From positions 248,001 through 312,000 of the forward strand of contig JAACJK010000006.1 of the NCBI GenBank assembly GCA_013368325.1: a stretch of DNA of 64,000 nt. Direction: 5' to 3'. The stretch is from Ephemerocybe angulata. Taxonomy: Eukaryota > Basidiomycota > Agaricomycetes > Agaricales > Psathyrellaceae. Below, one piece after another: positions 22,840 to 34,294 of the stretch (position 1 is the first letter of the stretch; each line of letters starts with the position of its first letter). The notes below the pieces were generated by a model. It searched no databases and was not told the DNA's origin. It saw only the letters and a program-made list of their open reading frames with translations. The translations under genes were made by a program, and so were the position numbers.

Positions 22840-25260
22840 TGCCAGCCATGGGCTCAACGCTGCGTGAGCGACGGTCGTCGCCGATGCCCGACGAGGAATG
22901 CCTGCGTAAATTGGCGCGAGGCGACGCGAGATCCTTCCCACGCTTCCTCGTCTCTCCCTCCGTCTTCCTCTCGAGGACGCCGTTTCTCTCCCACGCTATA
23001 TCTTTTTGACGCGCATATTCGAGGTCTAAGTCCGTTTTCCTGCAAGGAGATGGCCAGTATCTCCGCTCAGATGCATGTAGCGTACTCACTGCTGCCCCTG
23101 CATCATCCAGTCACCATAGCTAGTCGACAAGGTCAGTTCGCCAACTTGGAATACGAATTGCGATTGCTTACCGTGGAATAGAGGCCCAGCACTCACTGGT
23201 GCCCGTCGCATGCGCATGACTTCAGGGTTCTCGAAGATCAATCGAAAACTCGCGCTCCCAGCGCAAATCGCAAACACTCACACCCACACACTCTCGCATC
23301 CACCAGGATTCGTCCGTCGCCTGGATCACAACGACGAGTAGGAAGCCCGGGGTGATGCTTGTATTGAGGTGAGTGTATTGAATTCTGATAACCCGAGTGT
23401 ACTCACGAATGGATACGTTCTTGTAGTCAAAGGTGCGACGATGGACAACACCGGCTATCCCTGCTCCTGTTGAGCCCCGAAGGCCCGGAATAGATCTACG
23501 GCACCCCAAGCAAACGCGATGACAATGCAGCTACGCCGTCCCAGTCAACCAGCCGAGGAAGAATTCACGACCTCAGCATCCACGGCTCCCAACCTCGAGG
23601 GTCCCATTGCAAGCTCACCGACCGGCTTCAAATCACGGTCGCAAACGATGCACACACGCCGAGCGGATAGTGCGCTGCGCATGGGGTGGACGGGTCTGTG
23701 GTGTTCTGGTGAGTTGGCTGGATTTCGATAGCGGTGCGACACTGACCGTTACATCAGGACCGGCCGACGAATTCACGAACATCAGGGTGACCTTCACACA
23801 GCAAACGGCCTCGGTCGAATTTTCGCGCACGCGATGGCCTGGCGGCGTTCGAGGGTCCGGTCGACAATCACCACCACCCCACCATCTCAGCAAACCCTTC
23901 GACGCACGAGTGAGCAGGGCGCTGCGCATGGGTGATGGTGGATTCATGAGACTGTGGTATTCGGGTGAGTGGGTTGAATTTGACATGGTGCCTCGCTCAC
24001 CATTGAATGGTCAATCGATAGGATGCATGAGGCGGTTATGCTGGTTGTAGGGGATTCGGGTGAGCGGCATCGCGTCGTGAACAAATTATATCGACCTGAT
24101 CACTAGTCGAAAAACATTGAGGTTAGTCCCGAATCTCATAGTAACTTTATGCCACGCTTACCATGTGAATAAGACGGATCCTGAAGGTCTCAGTTCGACT
24201 ATCCTTCTGAAAACCGTTCCGCATATTGCGATGGAAAGCGACCTCTCACCCAGGACCCTGCATCGCACCAGCAATCGAAATGAAAACGTGGAGGTGTACT
24301 CACCATGTCAATGAATAGGCTCCTTCGCATTCTCGAGGCCAGGCCAGGTCTACCAGTGGTCAATTGGCAACAGGCGGCGCTGACATGAACGACGCTCGAC
24401 GATGCGAAGGACGGCCGCCAGCGATGATGCTGGTTGTAAGGGATTCAGGTGAGTTTACGCGTTCTCGAAGGGTAACGAAGGTACTTACAAGTCGCAGTGG
24501 CCTGCCCAGCATCGTAGTGCATAACTCGAAAGTCGGGCTCGTCTCGCGTTCTCGGAGTCGCAAATCGGAGAGGTTATCGTGGTGTAGCCATCATTCATGT
24601 CCTATAGTGCGCATTCACGGCGCATCGCGACCATTGGGCCGGTGCTGAAGGATAGAATCTATCGATATAGTCAGTAGGTTCACAGCTAGAAAATAGAGTA
24701 GAGAGCAATGTACATACCGTTCGAATACAATCGATTTCGCTTCGCAACGCTCGTGAGGGTCTAATCCATATCACAGGTCAGTGTTTCATTCTTAATTCTG
24801 AAGAGATAGAGCTGCTTACCATCGTTGTTCAGGCTCAACATCGCGTATTAGAAATGACTGTGAAGATGGTTGTTCTGGATTCTGAGGCGACGAGGCCGGC
24901 AATGAGTATATGACTGGGCAAGGAAAGAGTACAGTGCACTCACCGTTGAACAAGGGCTCCATGCCCACTCTGCCTCAATCGTAAGTCAAGAAGAAAAACG
25001 AACACTAGAATTCTAAGGTCAGTGTGTGTGTTTCGCAGAAGTGAACGAATAGTCACAAGAACCGTCGCACTCAACAGACTATATCGTGCCGACGAAGGCG
25101 AACACAAGAATCCAAGGCGGCGATGACCTCAGACCAGCGAGAGTATAGTCTCTCAGACGAGTGGTCATGAGCAGACAAGTGGAGAAAGAGAGGGGAGAAT
25201 GGAGGGAATGCACTCACTGAGGAGATGGGAAACCTAGAGGTGCGCACCCCAGCTCTTATA
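22840..25260 (-). other. Array of degenerate exon-like units with minus-strand splice donors
   Basis: On the minus strand, donor-like GTGAGT/GTAAGC/GTATGT sites recur at about 24943, 24820, 24719, 24489, 24303, 24167, 23999, 23406, 23194 and 23172, mostly 100-250 nt apart, many with acceptor-like YAG upstream. A TATA-like TATAAGAG lies at 25260-25253. One stretch reads coherently across a splice (MEPLFN joined to IYSLPASSPQNPEQPSSQSF). Units containing CCGAATCCC..ACAACCAGCAT recur around 24060 and 24450, with related ones near 23960 and 23700, so the region also has imperfect internal repeats. I cannot assemble a full protein; it may be a decayed gene or a spliced non-coding RNA. Confidence 0.3.
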
Positions 25261-26700
25261 CATTCTGGCCACCCCATCTACGATCCTGCCAAGACCTCCT
25301 TATCCGCGTCAGCCGACACTTGTCTAGGCGCAGGCTATTCTTACACGGGCTCGGGCCCGTCGGAAACAGGCAAAGGGCGGTTATCGCGCGCATTCCCCCT
25401 CCGTCGCTGCGTGTTGCCCACTTGCTGGCCAAAGATTTCGTTGTTCGACAGCGGGCGGTCATTTCGGATGTCTGATGGAGGCTAAGCGAGCCAAGGCAAC
25501 CGGGTGCGCTACAGGGAAGCGCTTCGAATGGTGCATTTGCGATGAACGGGGATCAGGAGGAGAGGGTCTGTATCGAGATTCGTTTATTGAAGTCGAGAGC
25601 GGGGCGAGACCTGTGAAGGTATGGGTAGACTATAGGGGTATTATTCAGTAGCATAGGGTGCCTAATAGACCAAGTCTGCCTTTGATCTTCGTAGAATCCA
25701 TTCTCGAGGAGGGATTGCGTGCATCACTGGTGTTGCATTGCTTGTGTCATTCTGTGAAGTATTCACATTGAATTTCGCCAAGTGGTGTCCGAGAAGACTC
25801 TATTAGTACTTACTGTACAGCCTTCAGGCTATATCTAACGCGATATTATACTCCATTCCCAGAATTCGTGATAAATGGCCTATTCTTACCACTGGCGCAA
25901 CACACCAACTTCGCCTCTTACCCAGCCCAAATACCGGACCCGAAGGCATTGGACATCTTGGCACCATCAGTACGTATGATGAATCATTGTAGGCCGTTCC
26001 CAGACTATACTCTATCGGCAGGGAAACACATCTAATGGCGGGATTTCGTTGAAGGGTGTGAGCAGGACAGGGTGCCGAGATCTCACTTCCCTTGACCCAA
26101 TTCTCTCACATTGCAATAGGGGTGAACTCTGAAGCCTAATCGAGTAGTACATCCAATGCATACGAGCGCAAATGTGCCCCCAGAATGGCTGTCAAGTACG
26201 CAAAACGTCTCCTTCTGCGGGCGCCAAAATAGGCGCCCATCGTCGTGTGCTTCGGCCTCGCGCCATTGCATCTGAGATACTTGCGGATCTTCTCGGAGTC
26301 TAGAGGCACTTCTGAACTTTCTCTGGTGTGAATAGAACCACACGTCCAGTAGTGATAATGCAGGAACTTGCTCGAAGCGGTGTAAACGTTTTCAGACCTT
26401 AACGACATTGTATTGAAATTTGAGACCGGTATCAGAGCCGGGCGATCAGCCCGGGGTTTGAGTCCCGCATGACTGTTCGAGTACTTCTAACCTAACGTCA
26501 CAGTACTACGTGCTAAATGACTGGGGACTCGGGAGCGACGTAGGTCCGCTTAGCTCCCGTTGCGTATTCTACAGCGCGTTCGATCGCAGTCTTTCTCCGC
26601 CCGTTCCGCACCATTAGAGTTACCCGAGCACGAGAATCACCCGCGCGTACAGGTGAATTGAGGCCGGAGCCAAATACTGCAGACAAGGACATGATGAATG
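25261..26700. other. Intergenic, no supported gene
   Basis: There are no coherent frames. A short GC hairpin (arms ACGGGC/GCCCGT, 4-nt loop) lies near 25348. A GGTATCAGAGCC element lies at about 26429 (see findings). Confidence 0.4.
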
Positions 26701-26999
26701 AGAATTCAGAGTGAAGGTTCCGAGCGAGATGTGACGTACCGTTGCGCCGGCGCCAACCAAGCGCCAACTTCCAAGGCTGGTCTGTGTTCAAAATTTGATT
26801 TTTGGAGGTCCGGAGAATGGGGCCAAGCTGCGAATGAGATCCTGGAACTGTGAGGACACGCGAATCCGGAGAGAAATACGTCGAACATACTGAGTGGCCG
26901 CTCTCGCGTCGATCTCCCGATTGGTGTTGCTGTCGTCGGTTGATGATAGTCGATCTGAGCGAATTGGGCGACGGCCGAGGAACTTTCACAGTCTCGCGC

Positions 27000-28625
27000 G
27001 CGTCCCGAGCACAGGGATGCTGGGCTTATGATTGATGTCAGAAAATGGATGTTTTAGAGAGTGGTTGTGCGCACCGTGGCTGCCAAAGGGGGTTCAAGGT
27101 TGATGTGGAGGAAAAATGTATTTTCGCGCGTCCGGAAAAAGGGGTTGTGTGGCAGCGTGCGAGAGAGAAGTTTGGGAGCTTCGCGTGTATGGGGTGCATG
27201 AGCCCTGGGCGTGACGTTAGAAATAGACGTGCTGTAACTTGAAAAGTGATGTACGTACTGTCGTTTGCGAAGAGGCTGATGTGGTCAGAAAATGCATTTT
27301 CGTGCGTCCGGGAAACGGGGTTGTCCGAATGCTTGCGGCGTATCAAGAATGAGACAGTGCCGTCACTGCTTGCAAGGCACACAAGCAAAAACCTGAATTA
27401 TAGGGTACGTCAGGAGATTCATCCGGGGACAGTGGGGGGCTCAAGACGTACTTTCTGTTGGCCGTCTGTGACATTGAGCGTCCGTCTGCGAGAGGATCCT
27501 GAATTCACTTTCTGGCATTTCAGAACGGCTTCGACGTGAACAATAAAATGTCAGCTATTAGGGAAGCTGGGGTTTAAGACGGGGGGCATACCTGGTGCAC
27601 CGTGTTTGAGTGCTTGACGCCGGGCGGCCGCCGCGCAACGCGAAGTCTGTGTCTCCAGGAACCCCTCTGCGGCGAGTCGGTGGTGTTTGCTGCGTCCCGA
27701 ATCCAGAGAATTGAGGCTGCTGTGCAGAACGGCGTCAGGAATCTTACCTCCAAAACTTGGCGGAGGATGGCAAAGTCAACTGTGAGAAGACGTACTGCGA
27801 AAGCCATACTATGAGGGGGCGTTCAGCACGAGCGTGCGGGGAGTTGGCTGGTGTGCCCTTTCCACGTATAAACATTTCAAATTGGAATAAAAAAAGGGAC
27901 TGGGACGTACTGAGAGACTGCCAAGGGCAGTGAGGGTGGCCGACGACAAGAGGCTTCAGAGTTCCTGAGGAAAGAACGGCCGGGACTCGTCCTGGTCTCC
28001 TTATTCACGACGGGGAAGAGGCTTGGACATGGACATGGAGCGGAGAGAAGCCGGTATGGGACAACCTGGTACGAGACCGCTTGGTCCCAAACAAGAGACA
28101 CGTGTAGAAGCAAAAAAAGAAGCCGTACGAGATTAAGGTCAAGCGAGTTGGCGGGTAAATCGACGCCGGATCTTGGATGAAAATTCACCAATCAATGGCC
28201 TCGACTCGGGAGGCGGGACCCGAATTGCAAAGTATCTCGGCTGTACGTACATGTAATAAATGTGTTGCTGACATGTCAAAGCAATGAGCCACCCCTAGGT
28301 AAGACCAGTTAGCATTCTGTTGTTTGAGGAGGAGGAGGAGAGAAACGAGGTGCGACACCAGAAACAAAAAAGCATAGGAACCTAGCATACCCGTAACCCA
28401 TTGAGACCTGTGTTCACCCCAAGTGCCAGTTGGGGTGAGCGTGGACAAGGGGCGTTCAGGGTCAATAAGGTGTACGTACCAGGAGAGACAGCCGGCATGT
28501 CCGGTTGCCAGGTCCGTGCGCCATCCAGGTGTGTATAAAGCGAGGGCTGCTGCTGTCCAAACCCCCAACGAAGGGCTTGCCGATGCTCCGAGGGATACTA
28601 TGACTGAGCTCTGCACGATCTTCAA
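27000..28625 (-). CDS. Possible multi-exon membrane protein (fragmentary model)
   Basis: From an ATG at 28625 the minus strand reads MKIVQSSVIVSLGASASPSL, then VWTAAALALY, up to a GTACGTAC donor. A spliced continuation gives GMLGSYAFLFLVSHLVSLLL and NANWSYLGVAHCFDMSATHL. After a further intron, LTLISYGFFFCFYTCLLFGT follows. These are three hydrophobic segments in coherent frames, each bounded by GTACGT donors and YAG acceptors. Further exon-like pieces go down to about 27.0 kb (FLLVCLASSDGTVSFLIRRK), some of them internally repeated. I cannot close a full model and recognise no family. It may be a real but poorly conserved membrane protein or a decaying gene. Confidence 0.3.
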
Positions 28626-28869
28626 CAGGCGTGTACCTCAGTCATAGTAGGGGATGCACCAGTCTGAAAAGCCTGAATAGATGTTTTTTAGAGTAAATAA
28701 GTTTGCTCTTTTTTCGCCTTTTAGCCCCAAATAGACATTTTTCACCCATATAAAGCAATTCCCGACGCACCGAGCGGGCACCATCATCGAGAGTGGAGGT
28801 CAGAGGCAAGAGGCATCAACGCGCGCCACCGACATCAACCAGGTGCCGTGACTTGGGCTGTCTCACGCT
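28626..28869. other. Intergenic
   Basis: AT-rich stretch with a CATATAAAG element at about 28747 on the plus strand. No gene is seen immediately downstream on that strand. Confidence 0.3.
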
Positions 28870-31600
28870 AGGGTATAGAATAATGATACAGAGTCGTACA
28901 ATATACAGTGTCTAAATACCGTCTATCTATGTCGTAGCACTCGAGCTAGCCTCCAACAGAGCACAAAGGCAATCATCGCCGTTATACCTCCAAACCTAGA
29001 GGAAACCAGTCAGCACAAACATCGAAAATGCCAAGCTAACCCGAACGCACCTGAAGATATAGACTATCGAACTCGACTGCGGGCCTCCCAAAGGTTCCCG
29101 TTCGGTGAGGTCATCCAACAGCTGGTGCCGCCGAAGCATCGCCTCGGTCGCGTTCTTAATTGGATCGGTGGATAGCGTCCCGTTGACTGCAGGCCGGTGA
29201 GGGACGACGCTCTTCTGCGGGTCGAAAATAGCGAACACAATCGAGGACAGGCCCGTCACGAGGAACTGCGGGATGACTATGAAGACGTTGTGAATGCCCT
29301 TGAGCGGAGGTCAGTAAATGGACATGGAAAGGGGCTTTGTGCTCACGAGGATGATCCCAGCCTTTGAGCTAAGGCTCCCCTGCCCCCTCCCTGAGTCATC
29401 ATCATCATCAACCTCTGCAGCCCTCCGCCCCGAGCGATGACCGTCCACAAACTCATAGTCGTCGTCCGAGTTGCTGTGGACATTAATACTGCTCACACGC
29501 GCGTGGGCGTTGCCGCCCAAGAACGCAGAACGGGCTGCTGATTTCGCAGTCGAGCCACCCCCTTCTTCGCCATCTCCGTCGTCCTCCGAATCCGACTCGG
29601 GATGGAGGAATCGTTCGCTTTCGCCTGTGCGCTCTGCACGGGGTGTGCGCGTGTCTTCAAGGCGGATGGAGGCGCCGTCGTCGAGCGTTGCAGGGCCGGG
29701 TTCAGTCAGAATGGCTTCGGCCAGCTGCAGTTTCGCGTCAGCCTGAGATTGAAAGGGAGGGATAACCACGACGTACGAGGGAGAAGGGAGCCCATTGTGT
29801 GATGGCCCAAGAGAAGCCGGTCACCGTAATGAGAACGGTTGCGCCCCACACCGTACGAGTGAAGCTAAAGTGAACGTCAGAATCATACTTGGGGTGATGC
29901 AATGGAACTCACAAAGTTGCCAACATACACCCTGCAAAGATGAGATGACTCGCCGCCCAGAGGGTAGCCAGATGCACCTGCAGCCGTTTCGGGACCTGCG
30001 TGAACCGTTTCCACCAGGGGTTGTCGAGTTCCCGGCCATCCATTTGAAGGGCTTTCGCTTCAGGCACGAATGCGGGGAGAAGGACGTTGGCGAGCAATGC
30101 GAGGACCGAGGACAAGAAGAGGGCCCGAGAGCCGAGTCGCGTTGCTTCGGCGTCGAGGAGCGTGCGGGCTTCGTCGGTTTCTGGGATGGGGCTGGTTTGC
30201 TTGTGGAGGTCACCGACGTAAAGTGTTGAGTAGAAGAGGACGGGGAACCAGGCGATCCAGGCGCTTGAAGTAGGCTGAGTTGGGCTGTTTATATAACGAG
30301 AGACGGACGTACAAGAACTGAACGAGACACTAGGGAGAGTGTTAGTTGAGCCAGGGATTATATTGAGGGAGACGTACAATTTGGCGGATGACCCAGGGAA
30401 GGGTCAACATGTTTGACCAGATCTCCTTCAACTCTTGTACGAATGCGCTGGCCTTGGACTTCTTCCTGAGAGGGCTGTGATGAGATAGAACTGCAACCAA
30501 ACTGAGGAGCGTAACGAACCTTGCGGGGTCTACTTCCACCTTTAGTAACACCCGCTCCTTGACGAGGAACGCCATGGCAAGGTGCCCAGCAAGGAGCAAG
30601 AACGACACAACTACAGACAGCACCTCAAGCTGAGTCTTCCCAAATACCGGAAAGACGCGAGTAAGGTCAACGTTGCCACTACATTCTGCGTTAGTTACAG
30701 CCCGGCTGCAAGGAGTATCACGCACACGAAGAACCCAACGACGCTTCCGACTCCCAGCATACGAGCTGCCCATGCGTTTCCGGAGGCCTGGTCTGCTGGT
30801 GGGAGGGTGTCTACGAGCAGTGCTCGGTCCACGGCTTGCACTGTAAGTGGAGCTGGGGTTACGGTATGTTCGTACAGTAGGAGAGTCGGGATTACCTGCG
30901 TTGATGGAGAAATCGATGAGGTAGATGGCGAGGATGGCGAGCCATATTGTTAACACATCGTTCTAGTTGGGTGTTAGGTATCGCCGTGCTGCGGAGAAGT
31001 GGGGCGTACGGCATGAGAGCCGAAACTCGTGAATATCGCGGCGACTGGGCGGGTGAAGCCGAGTAGGAGCATAGCGAGCATGCACAGGACGGTGCCCAGG
31101 AGCATGTAGGGTCTTCTTCTACCGAATCTCGAGGTTGAGCTATCGGCGAGGATACCTAGAAGACAGTCGGATATCGGTCTCCGGAGATAGTGCAAGCGCG
31201 AGCGTACTGACATACCAATTAACGGTTGCATGATGAGACCAGAAAGTGGTCCTGCCACGAATACGATGGCCATGCTCGATTTACTGAGTCCAAGAGATAG
31301 CAAGTACGGGGATGCTGCGATCCAATTTAACATTGAAGCAGGTAGAAGCGAAGGCGACATACCGTAGGACATCTCTACACTCCAAAATATCTGCACACCC
31401 AACAGCCCAACCGTTATCGTCGGGAGGTTCGCCCATCGTGGTCCGACAATCCTCGCAACTCCTTTGAATTTCCGGGACGAATTGCCCTCTTCCTGGGCCA
31501 GAGGAAGTGCAGCAAAGCCCGTCATAATGGCGGAACGAATGCAAGATGAGCGCTTCAGTTCGCGTGGCATCTACTTACGATATTCCCACAGCCACACTCC
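28870..31600. repeat. Segmental duplication, copy 2
   Basis: Direct partner of 20118-22839, about 8.75 kb downstream. This copy carries the unbroken transporter gene. Sequence beyond about 31600 shares nothing with the other copy. Confidence 0.8.
28923..31570 (-). CDS. Sucrose/H+ symporter-type MFS transporter (GPH family-like, 687 aa)
   Basis: Thirteen exons: 31570-31363, 31314-31216, 31155-31010, 30962-30896, 30840-30726, 30678-30520, 30474-30378, 30329-30313, 30263-29913, 29864-29777, 29742-29347, 29298-29051 and 28995-28923. Every phase joins, giving 687 aa. I count 12 hydrophobic segments. The loop after the second ends SRFGRRRPYMLLG, the RxGRRRP signature of the sucrose-transporter (SUT/Slc45, GPH) group. 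Between segments 10 and 11 lies an acidic loop (SDSEDDGDGEEGGG, YEFVDGHRSGRR). Fung and plant members move sucrose or related glucosides with protons across the plasma membrane; the substrate here is not known. Exon 8 is 17 nt and the intron before exon 11 only 34 nt. The start could also be the internal ATG at 31525. Confidence 0.85.
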
Positions 31601-32044
31601 CGTAACTCTTTCCGCAACCACGATATCGTTCGCGAAACCGATGTTTAAACGCTCGAACCTCGCGATTCTATGCTATTTCAAACGCTATTTCACCACCTCA
31701 TAGAATCTGTAAGGGTCATGGGGACTGCCGGAGCAAACCAGAGTCGATTGTTCGGCAGTGGAAAGCGGTAGACGACTCTGACAGAGGCTGGTCGCCTCTA
31801 CTCAGCTGCTAAATTTGAGCTTTACTTACAAGAGGATAGGTAAGCTTTCAATCTTCCAGCTTGCTTCCAGCTAGCCGCGATCTACTTTACGAATCACGAT
31901 GCGCATAGGTCCGAGTCGGCGAAGATTCTGATAATAGGATGCGAGCGCCTATTTGTAGAATGGACATCATCGGCCGAGCAGTGTACATAAGAGCCAGTGA
32001 GTCAGATAGAAGACAGGGCATCTTGCCTTTTACCATCACCCCCA
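31601..32044. other. Intergenic, divergent promoter region
   Basis: Between the transporter start (minus) and the methyltransferase start (plus); it should hold both promoters. No ORF is supported. Confidence 0.5.
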
Positions 32045-33381
32045 ATGGCGACCTTCGCCAAGTCAAGCTTCAACGCAGCCATATACGCAGCCGCCCGACC
32101 CACCTACTCCCCAAAACTATTTGAATATATACACGAATACTATAAGAACCAGCCGCTGGGCTCCTCTGCGCGCTGGGACCGTGCTGTCGATGTCGGGTGT
32201 GGGACAGGTGAGCATACTTACTCATGCACCTTTTATTGTAGAAGATGTCTGAGCTGGTGGTGCGAGTGAACAGGGCAAGCCGCATCACATTTGGATGGAG
32301 TGTTCAAAGAGGTGGTCTGTGTCGATCCCTCGGCAGGAATGCTCGACAAGGCTCGCGAGTTCCTTTTGAACAAACCAAGATCCACCTTGGGTCAGGCTTC
32401 GACGAGGACTAGCGCTACCGACGCTACCGCCAACACTAAATTCACGTTTGCTCAGGGGAGTGCCGAGGACATCCCGTCTACGCAGGAGGGGAGTGTGGAT
32501 CTGTTGATAGCTGGTAAGTACAGTTATATCCGACGCAGAGGCCGAGAGCACTGTAGAGCGTAGATGCTGAAGTGGAAACGAAGCCCAGGCCTGCCATTGG
32601 TTTGACTGGCAGAAAGTCTGGCCTGAGGCGAAGCGGGTTTTGAGGCCCCAGGGAGGAGTCGCCGCTTTTTGGGTGCGTTCACTCCCTAACGTGCTGATAC
32701 TGCTGCCGCTGAGGGACCTTTACTAGGTCTACGGAGAAAGTCGACTTTCGAGTTTCCCTTCTCTGACGCCGCGCATCACCGAGTTCTGGCAAGGCACGGA
32801 CCGGGGTTCGACGACAAGCGTTGGCGCCTACTTTCAGCGTCCAGGGCGGACAGTCTTGGAGAGGCTTCTCGTAGACGTCCCGGCTCCAAGCGTAGTTCTG
32901 CCTGGGGACGTTGGACTTGTTGATTTTCAACGCCTCTACTTCACAGGTGAGTGTTCCTCCAGAACGAAGCAAGGCGAATTATCATTTGCCCTGAGTAGAT
33001 GACAGACGTGACATACCCGACATATCTCTGACCGACGCGCCCCAAATCGTCCACCCAACAATCATGAAAGTAGATTGGCGTTGGATCGACGTCTTGGGGT
33101 ATCTGCGCACGTCGAGCGCGCTGCATTCGTACCACGAAGCCTTTCCTGAGGATAAGAAGCACTCGGATGACACGAGGTTCTTGGAACGCGATCTAGCAGA
33201 TATCGAGGTACGAGGAAATGAGATTGTGGACCCCAGTATGGTGGGAGGTGGGGATATCGCAGTGCGGTTTTGGAAGGATTTGAGAGAGGGTGTGCAGAAC
33301 GAGCTTGGGCAGGGTGCAGGGCTCTTTGATAAGGTGATGGTTGAGTGGCCTGTTGCGATGTTGTTGGTGAGGCGCGGGTAG
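32045..33381 (+). CDS. Class I SAM-dependent methyltransferase (364 aa)
   Basis: Exons 32045-32207, 32274-32513, 32584-32672, 32727-32946 and 32999-33381; introns 52-70 nt, all phases join. The start MATFAKSSFNAAIYAAARPT and YSPKLFEYI match the small-molecule methyltransferase group that includes fungal trans-aconitate and Crg1-like enzymes. Motif I is VDVGCGTGQAASHL (split by intron 1), motif II-like VVCVDPSAGML binds the SAM ribose, and DLLIAAQACHWFDW is the conserved block before the substrate cap. The substrate is unknown; the enzyme is probably cytosolic. The exact acceptor of the last intron is ambiguous by one codon (32996 or 32999). Confidence 0.85.
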
Positions 33382-34294
33382 GTTTCATAATTAATGTAGG
33401 ACCTTTAAAGCTGCAACTGAGGGTGGACGGGGAGGGAGTCGAGCAAGTTTATTTATGAGCAATATTCCGAGGCATTTTGACTCGGGTACTCTCACAGTGC
33501 TTTTCATCGCGCCAAGCCCGTGAGCTCTCCCTGTGCATCAATCCATCAACGCCAAGCCGGCAATCTCCGCTCTGCCTCTCCCATGCTCTCCCCGCGCCAA
33601 GCCCATGAGCTCCCTGTGCGGTTACTCCGGCCCGTTTCCTCCCTTCCGACCCTCCTCTTGTCCTTACGTCTCAATAAGTAAGTCTCAACGATCGTGTGCC
33701 TCCCTTCTGCCAAACCTACCTTATCACATCCCTTTGCATACCCCAGTGGCTCCCTTCTGCCAAACCAACCTTATCACAACTCTCTGCGTTATCCGCACCG
33801 CCGTGGCACACATGTGTCCAACGGCGATCCGGTTCAGTCTTTTCGTAACGAGTGTATTCAACTGAGTATTCTAACGTAGTATATAACGCTATCATAAAAG
33901 GAGTGTGGTTATGCGCAAGTCAAGCGCTAGTGTACGCCGTCATAGAGAAAAAGAGGGTGAGTGTATCTGATATGAATCATGTCCAATAATTAAGGTGTGT
34001 CGCGGAAGGGCTGTCACGTAGGCGGGTAACGAAGTAAAGGTCAAAAGGGGTATAAGCAAAGGAGTGTGGGTACGTGCCAGCAGAGACAGTCATACATTGA
34101 AGGAAAGAACAACGAGTGTGAGCGAAGCTGTTATATGAAGATGTAAAATTGATGGGCTGCGAGTGGAATGAAGGGAAGGGAAAGGAGGAGAATCAAGTGG
34201 GTCCGGTTGTCAGTTAGATAAGACGCGTCGCGAGTGGATGAACGTCAGTCGGGAAGGAGGGGTAATCACCAGAAAAACGCCCCGCGGCATCGCC
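33382..34294. other. Intergenic with short direct repeats; possible edge of the Helitron island
   Basis: A unit containing CGCCAAGCCC and GAGCTC occurs at about 33509 and 33595. A unit containing CTCCCTTCTGCCAAACC and CCTTATCACA occurs at about 33702 and 33751 (period about 49 nt). No gene is supported. I could not find a defined transposon end. Confidence 0.45.

Noticed and set aside
25345..25362. GC-rich hairpin ACGGGC-TCGG-GCCCGT
   Set aside because: Short, with no T-run or nearby gene end to suggest a function.
26420..26480. Possible tRNA or SINE head around GTTTGAGTCCC
   Set aside because: No 7-bp acceptor stem pairing was found; kept only as a weak retroelement hint.
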